Positions 12,824 through 21,323 of a stretch of DNA of 28,682 nt are shown in pieces; the stretch's first letter is position 1, and every line of letters begins with the position of its first letter. The notes beneath the pieces were generated by a model. That model ran no database searches. It was given only the letters and a program-made list of their open reading frames with translations, and had not been told where the DNA came from. The translations under genes and the position numbers were made by a program. Origin of the DNA: JAKFVA01 sp046155225 (lineage in GTDB: Bacteria > Pseudomonadota > Gammaproteobacteria > Burkholderiales > Burkholderiaceae_C); assembly GCA_046155225.1 (NCBI GenBank), contig JBJXED010000147.1, positions 1 to 28,682 on the forward strand, given 5' to 3'.

Positions 12824-14545
12824 TTAATCGCGCTGGGCTGCCGCCATGATCCATTGCGCAGCTTTCTCGGCAATCATCAACGTGGGTGCGTTGGTATTGC
12901 CGCTCGTGATGGTGGGCATCACCCCGGCGTCGACCACACGCAGGCCGGCCACGCCATGAACGCGCAGTTCGGAATCAACCACCGCCATGGGATCCTTGTC
13001 GCTGCCCATTTTGGTCGTCCCAACCGGGTGAAAGATGGTGGTGGCAATGTCGCCTGCCAGCTTGGCCAGGTCGTCGTCGCTTTCGTATTGCATGCCGGGA
13101 CGGATTTCTTGCGGCGCATAGGCTGCCAGCGCGGGCTGCTGAATAATGCGGCGCGTCACGCGTAATGAGTCGGCGGCCACCTGGCGGTCTTCAGGGGTGC
13201 TGAGGTAATTGGGCGCAATGGCGGGCGCTTCTTCAAAGCGGGGGCTTTTAATCTGCACTGTGCCGCGGCTGGTCGGGTTGATGTTACAGACACTGGCGGT
13301 AAAAGCGTTGAAATGGTGTAGCGGCTCACCAAAAGCGTCCAGACTCAGCGGTTGCACATGGTATTCAATATTGGGGTGCACTTGCGCCGGGGAACTGCGG
13401 GTGAATGCGCCCAACTGCGACGGCGCCATGCTCATCGGCCCGCTGCGCCGCCACGCATATTCCAGCGCAATCTTGGCCTTGCCCAGCCAGCTATGGGTCA
13501 GGGTATTGAGCGTGGGCACCCCCTTGACCTGGTAGACCGCCCGAATTTGCAGGTGGTCTTGCAAGTTGGCCCCAACGCCAGGCAAGTCTTGTTGCACCTC
13601 AATGCCGCGCTGTTGCAGCAAGGCCGCCGGGCCAATCCCCGAGAGTTGCAGAATTTGCGGCGAGCCAATGCTACCTGCACACAGCAACACCTCACGGGTG
13701 GCGCTGGCCACCAGCATTTCAGTGCCATCCCACACCTTCGCCCCAGTACAGCGCTGGCTGCCGTCGCTCTGGCGCTCAAGTACGAGGTGCGTCACCTGGG
13801 CGTGTGTCCACATTTCAAAATTGGGTCGGGCATAGCAGGTGGGTCGCAAAAACGCCTTGGCCGTATTCCAGCGCAAGCCGTCCTTCTGGTTCACCTCGAA
13901 ATAGCCCACGCCTTCGTTGTCACCGCGGTTGAAGTCGTCGGTGGCGGGGATGCCTGCTTGCTGCGCAGCCTTGCTAAACGCATCCAGTATGTCCCAGCGC
14001 AGGCGCTGGCGTTCCACCCGCCATTCATTACCGCCATTGCGCAGCAGGCCGTTGGGATTGGCCGCTGCCGTGTTGTTTGTGGCCGGACTGGGTTTTTGAC
14101 TTGATGGGGCTGCGCGCTTGGCACCGTGCATGGCGTCGCTGCCCTTGTAGTGGTCTTCATGGTGCCTGAAGTCGGGCAACACGCTGTTCCAAGTCCAGCG
14201 CGCATCGCCGGTGAGCTGCGCCCAAAGGTCATAGTCGCGGGCCTGGCCGCGCATGTAAATCATGCCGTTGATGCTGGAGCAGCCGCCCAGGGTTTTGCCG
14301 CGCGGGTAACGCAGCGTGCGGCCGTTCAGGCCGGCATCAGGTTCGGTTTGGTAGAGCCAGTCGGTGCGCGGATTGCCAATGCAATACAGGTAGCCCACGG
14401 GGATGTGGATCCAGTGGTAGTCGTCCTTGCGGCCAGCCTCGATCATCAGCACGCGCTTGGTGGCGTCGGCGCTCAGGCGGTTGGCCAACAGGCAGCCGGC
14501 GGTGCCCCCCCCGATGATGATGTAGTCGAAAGTGGTCTTGCTCAT
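12824..14545 (-). CDS. GMC-family FAD-dependent oxidoreductase (choline/alcohol dehydrogenase-like)
   Basis: A 573-residue flavoprotein. The FAD-binding motif IIIGGGTAGCLLANRLS is at residues 8-25, GKTLGGCSSINGMIYMRG is the GMC signature, and the C-terminal HPVGTTKMG and SGNTNAPTLMIAEKAA blocks hold the catalytic His/Asn region. The ATG at 14545 was chosen because it directly precedes the FAD motif; the open frame continues about 100 codons upstream inside the neighbouring dehydrogenase gene and is spurious. Between DAMHGAKR and EWRVERQRLRWD there is an extra Ser/Pro/Asn/Ala-rich stretch of about 30 residues that most relatives lack. It oxidises an alcohol to an aldehyde; the specific alcohol is unknown. 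It follows the acylating aldehyde dehydrogenase gene after seven bases, so the two likely act in sequence. Confidence 0.9.
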   Translation of the reverse strand: MSKTTFDYIIIGGGTAGCLLANRLSADATKRVLMIEAGRKDDYHWIHIPVGYLYCIGNPRTDWLYQTEPDAGLNGRTLRYPRGKTLGGCSSINGMIYMRGQARDYDLWAQLTGDARWTWNSVLPDFRHHEDHYKGSDAMHGAKRAAPSSQKPSPATNNTAAANPNGLLRNGGNEWRVERQRLRWDILDAFSKAAQQAGIPATDDFNRGDNEGVGYFEVNQKDGLRWNTAKAFLRPTCYARPNFEMWTHAQVTHLVLERQSDGSQRCTGAKVWDGTEMLVASATREVLLCAGSIGSPQILQLSGIGPAALLQQRGIEVQQDLPGVGANLQDHLQIRAVYQVKGVPTLNTLTHSWLGKAKIALEYAWRRSGPMSMAPSQLGAFTRSSPAQVHPNIEYHVQPLSLDAFGEPLHHFNAFTASVCNINPTSRGTVQIKSPRFEEAPAIAPNYLSTPEDRQVAADSLRVTRRIIQQPALAAYAPQEIRPGMQYESDDDLAKLAGDIATTIFHPVGTTKMGSDKDPMAVVDSELRVHGVAGLRVVDAGVMPTITSGNTNAPTLMIAEKAAQWIMAAAQRD

Positions 14546-14552
14546 GGAAATT

Positions 14553-16070
14553 TCAGCTGGACTTGCTGGTGGGCATAGCAAACTCGGCGCCCTTGCCAAT
14601 GCTCTCGGGCCAGCGCTGCATGACACTTTTTTGCTTGGTGTAGAAGCGCACACCCTCGCTGCCGTAGGCGTGCATATCGCCAAACAGGCTTTTCTTCCAG
14701 CCGCCAAAGCCGTGCCAGGCCATAGGCACGGGGATAGGCACATTGATGCCGACCATGCCGACCTGTATGCGTCGTGCAAATTCACGGGCCACATGGCCGT
14801 CGCGGGTGAAGCAAGCCACGCCGTTGCCGTACTCGTGCTGGTTGACCAGGTCAATCGCCTGCTGCAACTCGGCCACGCGCGTGCACGCCAGTACTGGCCC
14901 GAATATTTCTTCCTTGTAGATGCGCATGCTCGGCGTCACGTGGTCAAACAGCGTGCCGCCCAGCCAAAAGCCGCTCTTGTGGCCGGGCACTTTGTAATAG
15001 CGCCCGTCAACCAGCAGTTGCGCCCCTTCCGCCATGCCCTGGGCGATGTAGCCGCTGATGCGCTCCAGCGCCGCGCGGCTGACGATGGGGCCCATCTCGG
15101 CGTCGGCCTCCATGCCGTTTTTGATTTTCAAATGGCGCGTGCGCTCGGTGAGTAGCGGCATCACGCGGTCGGCGGCACTGCCCACCAGCACGGCCACACT
15201 GATCGCCATGCAACGCTCCCCCGCCGAGCCGTAGGCCGCGCCGATCAAGGCGTCCACGGCTTGTTCCATGTCGGCATCGGGCATCACGACCATGTGGTTT
15301 TTGGCGCCGCCTAGCGCCTGCACGCGCTTGCCGTGGCGGGCACCTACTTCGTAAATGTGGTTGGCAATCGGGGTCGAGCCGACAAAAGACAGGGCTTGTA
15401 CCTGCGGGTGCGCAAGAAGCGCCTCCACGGCCACTTTATCGCCCTGCACTACGTTGAAGACGCCGTCTGGCAGGCCAGCCTGCTTCAGCAGGTCGGCGAG
15501 CAACAAAGAAGGAGAGGGGTCAATCGGGCTGGGCTTGAGCACAAAGGTGTTGCCGCAGGCAATGGCCACCGGGAACATCCACATCGGCACCATCACCGGA
15601 AAGTTAAACGGCGTGATGCCTGCCACCACGCCCAGCGGCTGGCGCAGCGTCCAGTTGTCAATGCCGCTGGAGACTTGTTCGGTGTAGTCGCCTTTGAGCA
15701 ATTGCGGGATGCCGCAAACAAATTCCACGATGTCGGTGCCGCGTGCAACCTCACCCTCCGCGTCGGTAAACACTTTGCCATGCTCGGCCGTGATCAGCCG
15801 CGCAAGCTCGTCCTTGTGTGCGTTGAGCAGTTCCAAAAACCGAAACATGATGCGCGCCCGCTTGAGTGGCGTAGTCTCTGCCCAAGCCGGAAAGGCGGTT
15901 TGCGCGGCAGCGACTGCCCGCCCCACGTCGGCTGCATTGGCCAGTGCTACGCGGCCTGTGACGTTGCCGGTGGCGGGGTTGAAAACATCCTGGTGGGTGC
16001 CGGATGCACCAGCGTCGCGGCGGCCTGCTATGAAATGGGGGATGGGGCTGACCCCGCTGGGTGTGTTCAT
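14553..16070 (-). CDS. mmsA: CoA-acylating methylmalonate-semialdehyde dehydrogenase
   Basis: A 505-residue aldehyde dehydrogenase of the MmsA branch. Typical are the N-terminal FIAGR, the NAD-binding segment GITPFNFPVMVPMWMFPVAI, LGGAKNHMVVMPDAD and the catalytic Cys in GSAGERCMAIS; free CoA accepts the acyl group to give propionyl-CoA or acetyl-CoA from methylmalonate or malonate semialdehyde. Length is normal for the family. The gene is first of a two-gene unit with the GMC oxidoreductase, pointing to alcohol to aldehyde to acyl-CoA conversion, for example in breakdown of valine, beta-alanine or 3-hydroxy acids. It is divergent from the isomerase-like gene across a 146-base gap. Confidence 0.93.
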   Translation of the reverse strand: MNTPSGVSPIPHFIAGRRDAGASGTHQDVFNPATGNVTGRVALANAADVGRAVAAAQTAFPAWAETTPLKRARIMFRFLELLNAHKDELARLITAEHGKVFTDAEGEVARGTDIVEFVCGIPQLLKGDYTEQVSSGIDNWTLRQPLGVVAGITPFNFPVMVPMWMFPVAIACGNTFVLKPSPIDPSPSLLLADLLKQAGLPDGVFNVVQGDKVAVEALLAHPQVQALSFVGSTPIANHIYEVGARHGKRVQALGGAKNHMVVMPDADMEQAVDALIGAAYGSAGERCMAISVAVLVGSAADRVMPLLTERTRHLKIKNGMEADAEMGPIVSRAALERISGYIAQGMAEGAQLLVDGRYYKVPGHKSGFWLGGTLFDHVTPSMRIYKEEIFGPVLACTRVAELQQAIDLVNQHEYGNGVACFTRDGHVAREFARRIQVGMVGINVPIPVPMAWHGFGGWKKSLFGDMHAYGSEGVRFYTKQKSVMQRWPESIGKGAEFAMPTSKSS

Positions 16071-16216
16071 AATTGATTTGGGGCGGTGCGCTGTTATCTT
16101 GCAGTCAGTATAGATTTGCAGAAAGTTGCGGAGTCGCTTGGAACCCGCCGCAACCTTTGGGATCGATTACCGTACATGCATGCAATGCATCCCTCAATAC
16201 CTACAGGAGACACAAC

Positions 16217-16825
16217 ATGGCCGCTACGATTGATTACTACTTTGCCCCGGTGTCCCCCTGGACCTACCTGGGCCACGCGCGATTTGCCGAGATCGCCGCC
16301 CGAACCGGTGCCCAAGTCAACGTCCAGCCGATTGACTTGGGCAAGGTCTTCCCGGTCTCGGGTGGCTTGCCGCTGGGCCAGCGCTCTGCGCAACGCCAAG
16401 CCTATCGCCTGCTGGAGATGAAGCGTTTTAGCGAGCATCTCAAGCTGCCGATGAACTTGCATCCCCAGCACTTTCCCACCCCCGGCGAGGCTGCAGCGCG
16501 GTTGATTTTGTGTGCGGCGGCGCTCGATGGCCAGGTAGCAGCCTTGCAATTGTGCGGTGCGACCTTTGCTGCCGTCTGGGCGCAGGAGCGCAATATTGCA
16601 GACGCCGATGTGCTCGCGCAGTTGCTGGCCGAATGCGGCCTGGCTGCAGAGCGGCTGGCGCAATCGCAGCAAGCCCAGTGGCTTTCAGAGTACCAGGCAT
16701 GCACCCAGCGGGCGATCGAGGCCAATGTATTTGGAGCGCCCAGCTTTGTCATTGACGGCGAAATGTTCTGGGGCCAAGACCGGTTGGAGTTCGTCGATAT
16801 CAAATGCCGGCAATTGGCCGACTGA
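16217..16825 (+). CDS. 2-hydroxychromene-2-carboxylate isomerase-like protein (DsbA/GST-kappa family)
   Basis: A 202-residue thioredoxin-fold protein. The ATG at 16217 has an AGGAGA site six bases upstream. The start DYYFAPVSPWTYLGHARF is the family hallmark (Ser in SPWTYLG is the glutathione-contact residue), and near the end AIEANVFGAPSFVIDGEMFWGQDRLEF is equally diagnostic. Classic members (NahD) isomerise 2-hydroxychromene-2-carboxylate with glutathione in naphthalene breakdown, but many homologues lie outside aromatic clusters and have unknown substrates. No aromatic ring-cleavage genes are nearby, so a general glutathione-dependent isomerase or oxidoreductase role is as likely. Confidence 0.87.
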   Translation: MAATIDYYFAPVSPWTYLGHARFAEIAARTGAQVNVQPIDLGKVFPVSGGLPLGQRSAQRQAYRLLEMKRFSEHLKLPMNLHPQHFPTPGEAAARLILCAAALDGQVAALQLCGATFAAVWAQERNIADADVLAQLLAECGLAAERLAQSQQAQWLSEYQACTQRAIEANVFGAPSFVIDGEMFWGQDRLEFVDIKCRQLAD

Positions 16826-16948
16826 TCGGCCATTGAGGCAGCGTTGAAAGCGCTTCACGTCGTCATGCATGCGTCATTTTTTCGGCTTAATGTGGTGTGC
16901 TTGTTCTGAGATCACCGTTTTTTTCTACCCCTGCACAAGGAGCACCCC

Positions 16949-17626
16949 ATGGCCCTAATGATTGAAATCGAATCGATGGACGGTAGTTCCTTGCCGCTGT
17001 ATGTGGCCAAACCGCAGGGCAGCCCCAAAGGTGCGGTGGTGGTGATTCAGGAAATATTCGGTCTGAACGCGCACATCCGCGCGGTGGCTGACGGCTATGC
17101 CCAAGAAGGGTATTTGGCAGTGGCTCCGGCGATTTTTGAGCGCGCAAAGCCTGGCGTGGAGTTGGGCTACACCCCCGAAGACATACAAGCCGGTTTCGCG
17201 CTGAAAAACCAGATGGAAGCTATGTCCGAGACCGTGCTGGACGACATCCAGGCGGCGATCGACTACGCCGCCGAAGCGGGGCGTGTTGGCATTGTGGGCT
17301 TTTGCTGGGGCGGCTTGCTGAGCTGGCGCGCCGCTTGCGAGCTTGGTGGGCTGGACGCAGCAGTCACTTATTACGGCGGCGGCATGACCGATGAATCCAC
17401 ACGCGAGATCGGCTGTCCGGTACTGTGCCATTTTGCAGAGGAAGACAGCTACATACCGCTGGAGGCGGTGGAGCATTTCCGGCAGGCCCAGCCCGAGGTG
17501 GAAATCCATCTCTACCCGACCGCCCACCACGGCTTTAATTGCGACCAGCGCGGTTCGTGGAATCCAGCCGCTGCCATGCTGGCACGTGAGCGCAGCCTGG
17601 CGTTTTTTGCCGAGCACCTGGCTTGA
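16949..17626 (+). CDS. Dienelactone hydrolase family protein
   Basis: A 225-residue alpha/beta hydrolase. The nucleophile is Cys119 in GFCWGGLLSW, with Glu35 in QEIFGLN, an acidic residue in the FAEEDSYIP turn and His in AHHGFNCDQRGSW completing the Cys-Asp-His site of carboxymethylenebutenolidase-type enzymes. It starts at 16949 after an AAGGAGC site. True dienelactone hydrolases open dienelactone to maleylacetate in chlorocatechol pathways; this copy has no such neighbours and may act on another lactone or ester. A 123-base gap separates it from the isomerase-like gene. Confidence 0.9.
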   Translation: MALMIEIESMDGSSLPLYVAKPQGSPKGAVVVIQEIFGLNAHIRAVADGYAQEGYLAVAPAIFERAKPGVELGYTPEDIQAGFALKNQMEAMSETVLDDIQAAIDYAAEAGRVGIVGFCWGGLLSWRAACELGGLDAAVTYYGGGMTDESTREIGCPVLCHFAEEDSYIPLEAVEHFRQAQPEVEIHLYPTAHHGFNCDQRGSWNPAAAMLARERSLAFFAEHLA

Positions 17627-17648
17627 CCCCGCTGTCGCTGCAGCCCGT

Positions 17649-18581
17649 ATGACGCGTTCCCGCAGAGCATGGCGGCCTGCATGGCTGGCAACCTGCGGGC
17701 TGGCATTTGCTGTGCTCGTTTCGGCGCAACCATCGGCCGCGCCTTACAGCGGCCCGTTGTTCGACGCGCACTTGCACTACAACGCCGATGCCCAGGTCGC
17801 GCACCCGCTGGCCGATGTGCTGGCGCGCTTGCAGCGCAGTGGTGTGCGCGGCGTCCTGGCCAACAGCACCCCGGGTGAGGGCACGCGCGCGCTGGCGGCG
17901 GCACTGCCGCAAACACGCGCCGCAGGCCTGGTGGTGGTTCCGTTTGTGCGCCTGTATGACAGCCGGGCCGACTATGCCACCTGGCACCAGGATGCCGACT
18001 TGCTGGCCCGGGCCCAGGCGGAGTTTGCGCGCGGCACAGCCGCTGGCGCTTACCGGGGTTTGGGTGAAGTGCACCTCAGCGGCGAACTGCAAGCCCAAAC
18101 CCGGGTGGTGCGTGCGCTGGTGGCGTTTGCCCAAGCCCAGCGCGCCGTGCTGCTGGCGCATGCTGACGATAGCGCGGTGGCGCAGTTGATGGCAGACGCA
18201 GTGCCTGCAGGCGGGACTCTACGGGTGATTTGGGCGCACACCGGCATCAGCGGCGTGCCCGCAGCCCGGGTCGATGAATGGATGACGCGCTACCCCGGCC
18301 TGCTTGGCGAGTTGTCCTACCGCCCTGACTTGCTGTGCAGCGACGGTGATGCGGCGCGCAACCAAGCCCCAGTGCTGTGCCCTGAATGGCGCGCCTTGCT
18401 CTTGAAATACGCGAGCAGGTTTTTGATTGGATCGGACACCTGGGTCAACCCGCGCTGGCTACACTACGAGGCGCTGATGCAAAGCTACCGCGGCTGGCTC
18501 GGCACTCTGCCCGCCGAGGCGGCGACGCAGATCGCCTGGGGCAATGCGGCGCGCTTGTTCGGGCTGGCCGAGCCGAAATAA
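17649..18581 (+). CDS. Exported amidohydrolase/TIM-barrel metal-dependent hydrolase
   Basis: A 310-residue protein. The ATG at 17649 gives a clear export signal (MTRSRRAWRPAW, then a hydrophobic stretch ending VSAQ); the frame is open further left but runs inside the previous gene. The mature part starts with FDAHLHYN, an HxH metal-binding motif of amidohydrolases, and continues with VHLSGE, LLAHADD, WAHTG and LIGSDTW strand ends typical of the TIM-barrel metal site. It ends in WGNAARLFGL, as in amidohydrolase_2-type proteins. The substrate is unknown. It lies 22 bases after the dienelactone hydrolase gene and probably shares its transcript. Confidence 0.8.
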   Translation: MTRSRRAWRPAWLATCGLAFAVLVSAQPSAAPYSGPLFDAHLHYNADAQVAHPLADVLARLQRSGVRGVLANSTPGEGTRALAAALPQTRAAGLVVVPFVRLYDSRADYATWHQDADLLARAQAEFARGTAAGAYRGLGEVHLSGELQAQTRVVRALVAFAQAQRAVLLAHADDSAVAQLMADAVPAGGTLRVIWAHTGISGVPAARVDEWMTRYPGLLGELSYRPDLLCSDGDAARNQAPVLCPEWRALLLKYASRFLIGSDTWVNPRWLHYEALMQSYRGWLGTLPAEAATQIAWGNAARLFGLAEPK

Positions 18582-18607
18582 TGCGCTGACCCCGGCAAAG
18601 TGCACTT

Positions 18608-19717
18608 TTAGTCCTTGCTGCTGCCCAGGTAGTTTCTGCGCCAGAACAGCACCACGATCACAACCGCCACCAGCAGCATTCCGGCAAACGAAATCCAGAA
18701 ACCCGACTCGGTTTTGACCAGCGGCAGAAAGTCGAAGTTCATGCCGAAAAAGCCGGTAATAAGATTGAGCGGCAAAAAAATCGCGGTCAGCGCGGTGAGG
18801 GTGCGCATGGTGTCGTTGGTGCGGTTGCCCTGCACGGAAAAGTGCATTTGCACGGCGGTTTCGGCGCTGCGCTCCATCCGGTCGACATGGTGGACCACCC
18901 GCTCAATGTGTTCCAGCACATCGCGGCTGCGCACCATCAGCAGCTCGCGCTCGCGGCGTTCGTCTGCGTTGGCAGGTTCGGGCCAGGTTTTCACGGCCTC
19001 AATCCAGTCCTGAATTGCCGAGCGCTGGTCTTCGCAAATCTCGTCGAGCTGGTGCAGCGTCAGTTGCGCGTCAAGCAGCAAAGACCAGTTGTTAAAGCGG
19101 GTCTTCGGGCTGAGCAGCTCGACTTGCCAGCGGTCCAGGTCGTGTGTCAGTTCGCGCCGCAACTCCAGGTAGCCGTCAACCATGTGGTTGATCACGCGCA
19201 GCATCAAATCGGCCGGGCTGGACGGCGGGCGCGCGCCGGCGCTGCGTTCTTCGGGCGAAGCCGAATTGAGCAGACGGCTGGCATACGCCTCGCGTATGGC
19301 GCAACCGGTGGGGTGCACGGTGAGCAGTACCCGGTCAAACACGGCAAAGCCGACCGGGCTGGTGTCGATGCGCTTGAGCACTTGCGGGCCGCCGCCCTTG
19401 CGCGACTCGTGCAGTGGCTCGCCGGGCTGGGCCAGGTCGGTCTCGGACTGGCCCGCCGCCAGACGGCGAAATACGACGATGTCGTACTCGGAGGTGTAGT
19501 CGTAGTGCGAGGGCAACTGGTTGTTGAGTAAATCGGCCAGGTGCAGATCGACCAGCTGGTTGCCGCACAGCGCCGTCAAGGTCGCCTGGATTTGCCGCTG
19601 GTTGACTTCAAACTCGCGCCGGGCTGACGCAATCCAGATGTAGCCCCCCTCGGGCAGGGTGCTGGGGAGTTGGTCGTTTTCCAGGATGCTGGTGGGGCTG
19701 ATGCTGAAGATGCGCAT
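18608..19717 (-). CDS. corA: CorA-family Mg2+/Co2+ transporter
   Basis: A 369-residue metal-ion channel. The C-terminal GMN signature (FFGMNFDFLPL) sits between two transmembrane helices, LTAIFLPLNLITGFFGMN and WISFAGMLLVAVVIVVLFW, and the protein ends in a basic cytoplasmic tail. The long N-terminal part is the acidic and helical cytoplasmic funnel (DLDRWQVELLSPKTRFNNW, ERVVHHVDRMERSAE). The open frame starts at ATG 19717. It could import magnesium or divalent metals such as cobalt, or be a ZntB-like exporter; sequence alone does not settle this. It converges with the amidohydrolase gene with only 26 bases between stops. Confidence 0.88.
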   Translation of the reverse strand: MRIFSISPTSILENDQLPSTLPEGGYIWIASARREFEVNQRQIQATLTALCGNQLVDLHLADLLNNQLPSHYDYTSEYDIVVFRRLAAGQSETDLAQPGEPLHESRKGGGPQVLKRIDTSPVGFAVFDRVLLTVHPTGCAIREAYASRLLNSASPEERSAGARPPSSPADLMLRVINHMVDGYLELRRELTHDLDRWQVELLSPKTRFNNWSLLLDAQLTLHQLDEICEDQRSAIQDWIEAVKTWPEPANADERRERELLMVRSRDVLEHIERVVHHVDRMERSAETAVQMHFSVQGNRTNDTMRTLTALTAIFLPLNLITGFFGMNFDFLPLVKTESGFWISFAGMLLVAVVIVVLFWRRNYLGSSKD

Positions 19718-19744
19718 GAAAAGTCCTCAAAACGGCCAAAACCC

Positions 19745-19798
19745 TGAAATTATCAATCAAATAGGCCTGTGGCCAATGATTTTATTGCCACTATTGCT
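19745..19798. repeat. Short AT-rich palindromic repeat, Comamonadaceae-type, degenerate copy
   Basis: The intergenic stretch between corA and hemB contains AATAGGCC, a TGGCCAAT...ATTGCCA inverted pair and TTGCTATTATTTTT. From memory this matches the layout of the small dispersed intergenic repeat common in Comamonadaceae genomes (AGGCC...GCTATT around a central palindrome). It starts just after the corA promoter side and ends at the hemB stop. Confidence 0.5.
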
Positions 19799-19799
19799 A

Positions 19800-20816
19800 T
19801 TATTTTTGAAGCAAACTGGCCGCCTCCAGGGCAAAGTACGTCAGCACCCCGTCGGCACCGGCGCGCTTGAATGCCAGCAGCGACTCCATCATCACCGCGT
19901 CATGGCCCAGCCATCCATTTTGCGCTGCTGCCTTGAGCATGGCGTACTCGCCGCTGACTTGGTAGGCGAAGGTCGGCATGCCGAACGTGTCTTTGACCTG
20001 CCGCACCACGTCCAGGTAGGGCATGCCAGGTTTGACCATCACCATGTCGGCACCTTCGGCGATGTCCAGCGCCACCTCGCGCAGCGCCTCACGGCCGTTG
20101 CCGGGGTCCATCTGGTAGGTTTTTTTGTCGGCTTTACCCAGGTTGCCGGCCGAGCCGACCGCGTCGCGGAACGGGCCGTAGAACGCGCTGGCGTATTTGG
20201 CGCTGTAGGCCATGATGAGGGTGTGGATCAGGCCCGCGCCTTCAAGTGCCGTGCGGATCGCGCCGACGCGCCCGTCCATCATGTCGCTGGGCGCAACGAT
20301 GTCCACCCCGGCTTGCGCCTGCACCAGCGCTTGCTTGACAAGGAGCGCGGTGGTTTCGTCGTTCAGGATATAGCCGCTGGCGTCGAGCACGCCGTCCTGC
20401 CCGTGGCTGGTGTAGGGGTCCAGCGCCACGTCGGTCATGACGCCAAGCTGCGGGAAGCGGGCCTTGAGTTCGCGTACCACGCGGGGCACCAGGCCGTCCG
20501 GGTTGCAGGCCTCCTGGCCGTCCGGCGTTTTCAGCGCCGCGTCCAGCACCGGAAACAGCGCCAGCACCGGCACGCCCAGGTCCACGCAGCGCTGCGCCAG
20601 CGGCAGCAATAAGTCCAGGCTGAGGCGCTCGACACCGGGCATCGAAGCCACGCTCTCGCGGCGCCCCACGCCGTCCAGTACAAACACCGGGTAGATCAGG
20701 TCGCTCGGGCTCAAGGCGTGTTCGCGCACCAGGGCGCGGCTGAAAGCCGTGCGGCGCAAGCGGCGCGGGCGCTGGGCCGGAAAGCCCGCCAGCAGGGGTG
20801 GGATGGGGTGGTTCAT
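19800..20816 (-). CDS. hemB: Delta-aminolevulinic acid dehydratase (porphobilinogen synthase)
   Basis: A 338-residue enzyme that condenses two 5-aminolevulinate molecules into porphobilinogen in heme synthesis. Both Schiff-base lysines are visible, in YSAKYASAFYGPFRDA and in MVKPGMPYLDVV. The DVALDPYTSHGQDG segment replaces the cysteine-rich zinc site, so this is the magnesium-dependent type usual in proteobacteria. The ATG at 20816 is used because the MNHPIPPLLAGFPAQRPRRLRR start matches homologues; the frame is open further right into the divergent hemJ region. It is divergent from hemJ with 36 bases between starts, so two heme genes share one promoter region. Confidence 0.95.
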   Translation of the reverse strand: MNHPIPPLLAGFPAQRPRRLRRTAFSRALVREHALSPSDLIYPVFVLDGVGRRESVASMPGVERLSLDLLLPLAQRCVDLGVPVLALFPVLDAALKTPDGQEACNPDGLVPRVVRELKARFPQLGVMTDVALDPYTSHGQDGVLDASGYILNDETTALLVKQALVQAQAGVDIVAPSDMMDGRVGAIRTALEGAGLIHTLIMAYSAKYASAFYGPFRDAVGSAGNLGKADKKTYQMDPGNGREALREVALDIAEGADMVMVKPGMPYLDVVRQVKDTFGMPTFAYQVSGEYAMLKAAAQNGWLGHDAVMMESLLAFKRAGADGVLTYFALEAASLLQK

Positions 20817-20852
20817 GGCGAAAATTGTGCACCAAAGGCTTAAACTGCGGTC

Positions 20853-21293
20853 ATGTTGTGGATCAAATCGTTGCATATTGTTTTTGTGGTCGCCTTGTTC
20901 GCAGGACTGTTTTACCTGCCGCGCATTTTGGTGAATCTGGCGCAAATCCCCCAACCGGTGCCGCCGCCATCACAGGCCGAGCATGCCCGCTTGCTCCTGA
21001 TGGCGCAAAAACTCTACCGCTTCACGCATGTGCTGGCGGTGCCTGCCGTGGGGTTTGGCCTGGCGCTGTGGCTGTACTACGGGATTGGCTTGGGCCCGGG
21101 CAACGGCTGGATGCATGCCAAACTGCTCGTGGTGTTTCTGATCTTTGGCTATCACCTGGCTTGCGGCTCGCTGCTGCGCAAGTTCATCGCTGGCCGCAAT
21201 GTGCGCAGCCACACCTGGTACCGCTGGTTCAACGAAGCGCCGGTATTCCTGCTGCTGGCCGCCGTGGTGCTGGTGGTCGTCAAGCCGTTTTGA
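20853..21293 (+). CDS. hemJ: Protoporphyrinogen IX oxidase HemJ (CopD-like membrane protein)
   Basis: A 146-residue protein with four membrane segments. The N-terminal MLWIKSLHIVFVVALFAGLFYLPRI (His8) and the central GWMHAKLLVVFLIFGYH carry the conserved His and Lys of HemJ, which oxidises protoporphyrinogen IX to protoporphyrin IX in the penultimate heme step. The terminal RWFNEAPVFLLLAAVVLVVVKPF is also typical. Length is normal. Its position divergent from hemB supports a heme role over copper resistance (CopD) annotation. Confidence 0.85.
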   Translation: MLWIKSLHIVFVVALFAGLFYLPRILVNLAQIPQPVPPPSQAEHARLLLMAQKLYRFTHVLAVPAVGFGLALWLYYGIGLGPGNGWMHAKLLVVFLIFGYHLACGSLLRKFIAGRNVRSHTWYRWFNEAPVFLLLAAVVLVVVKPF

Positions 21294-21323
21294 GCCACCT
21301 CATGTCAGCGCACGCTGGTTGAC

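Noticed and set aside
14546..14854. N-terminal extension of the GMC oxidoreductase reading frame
   Set aside because: It overlaps the 3-prime end of the acylating dehydrogenase, has no family similarity, and the FAD motif follows directly after the ATG at 14545.
20853..21293. CopD copper-resistance protein
   Set aside because: Length, the conserved His8 and Lys motif and the hemB neighbour fit HemJ better.
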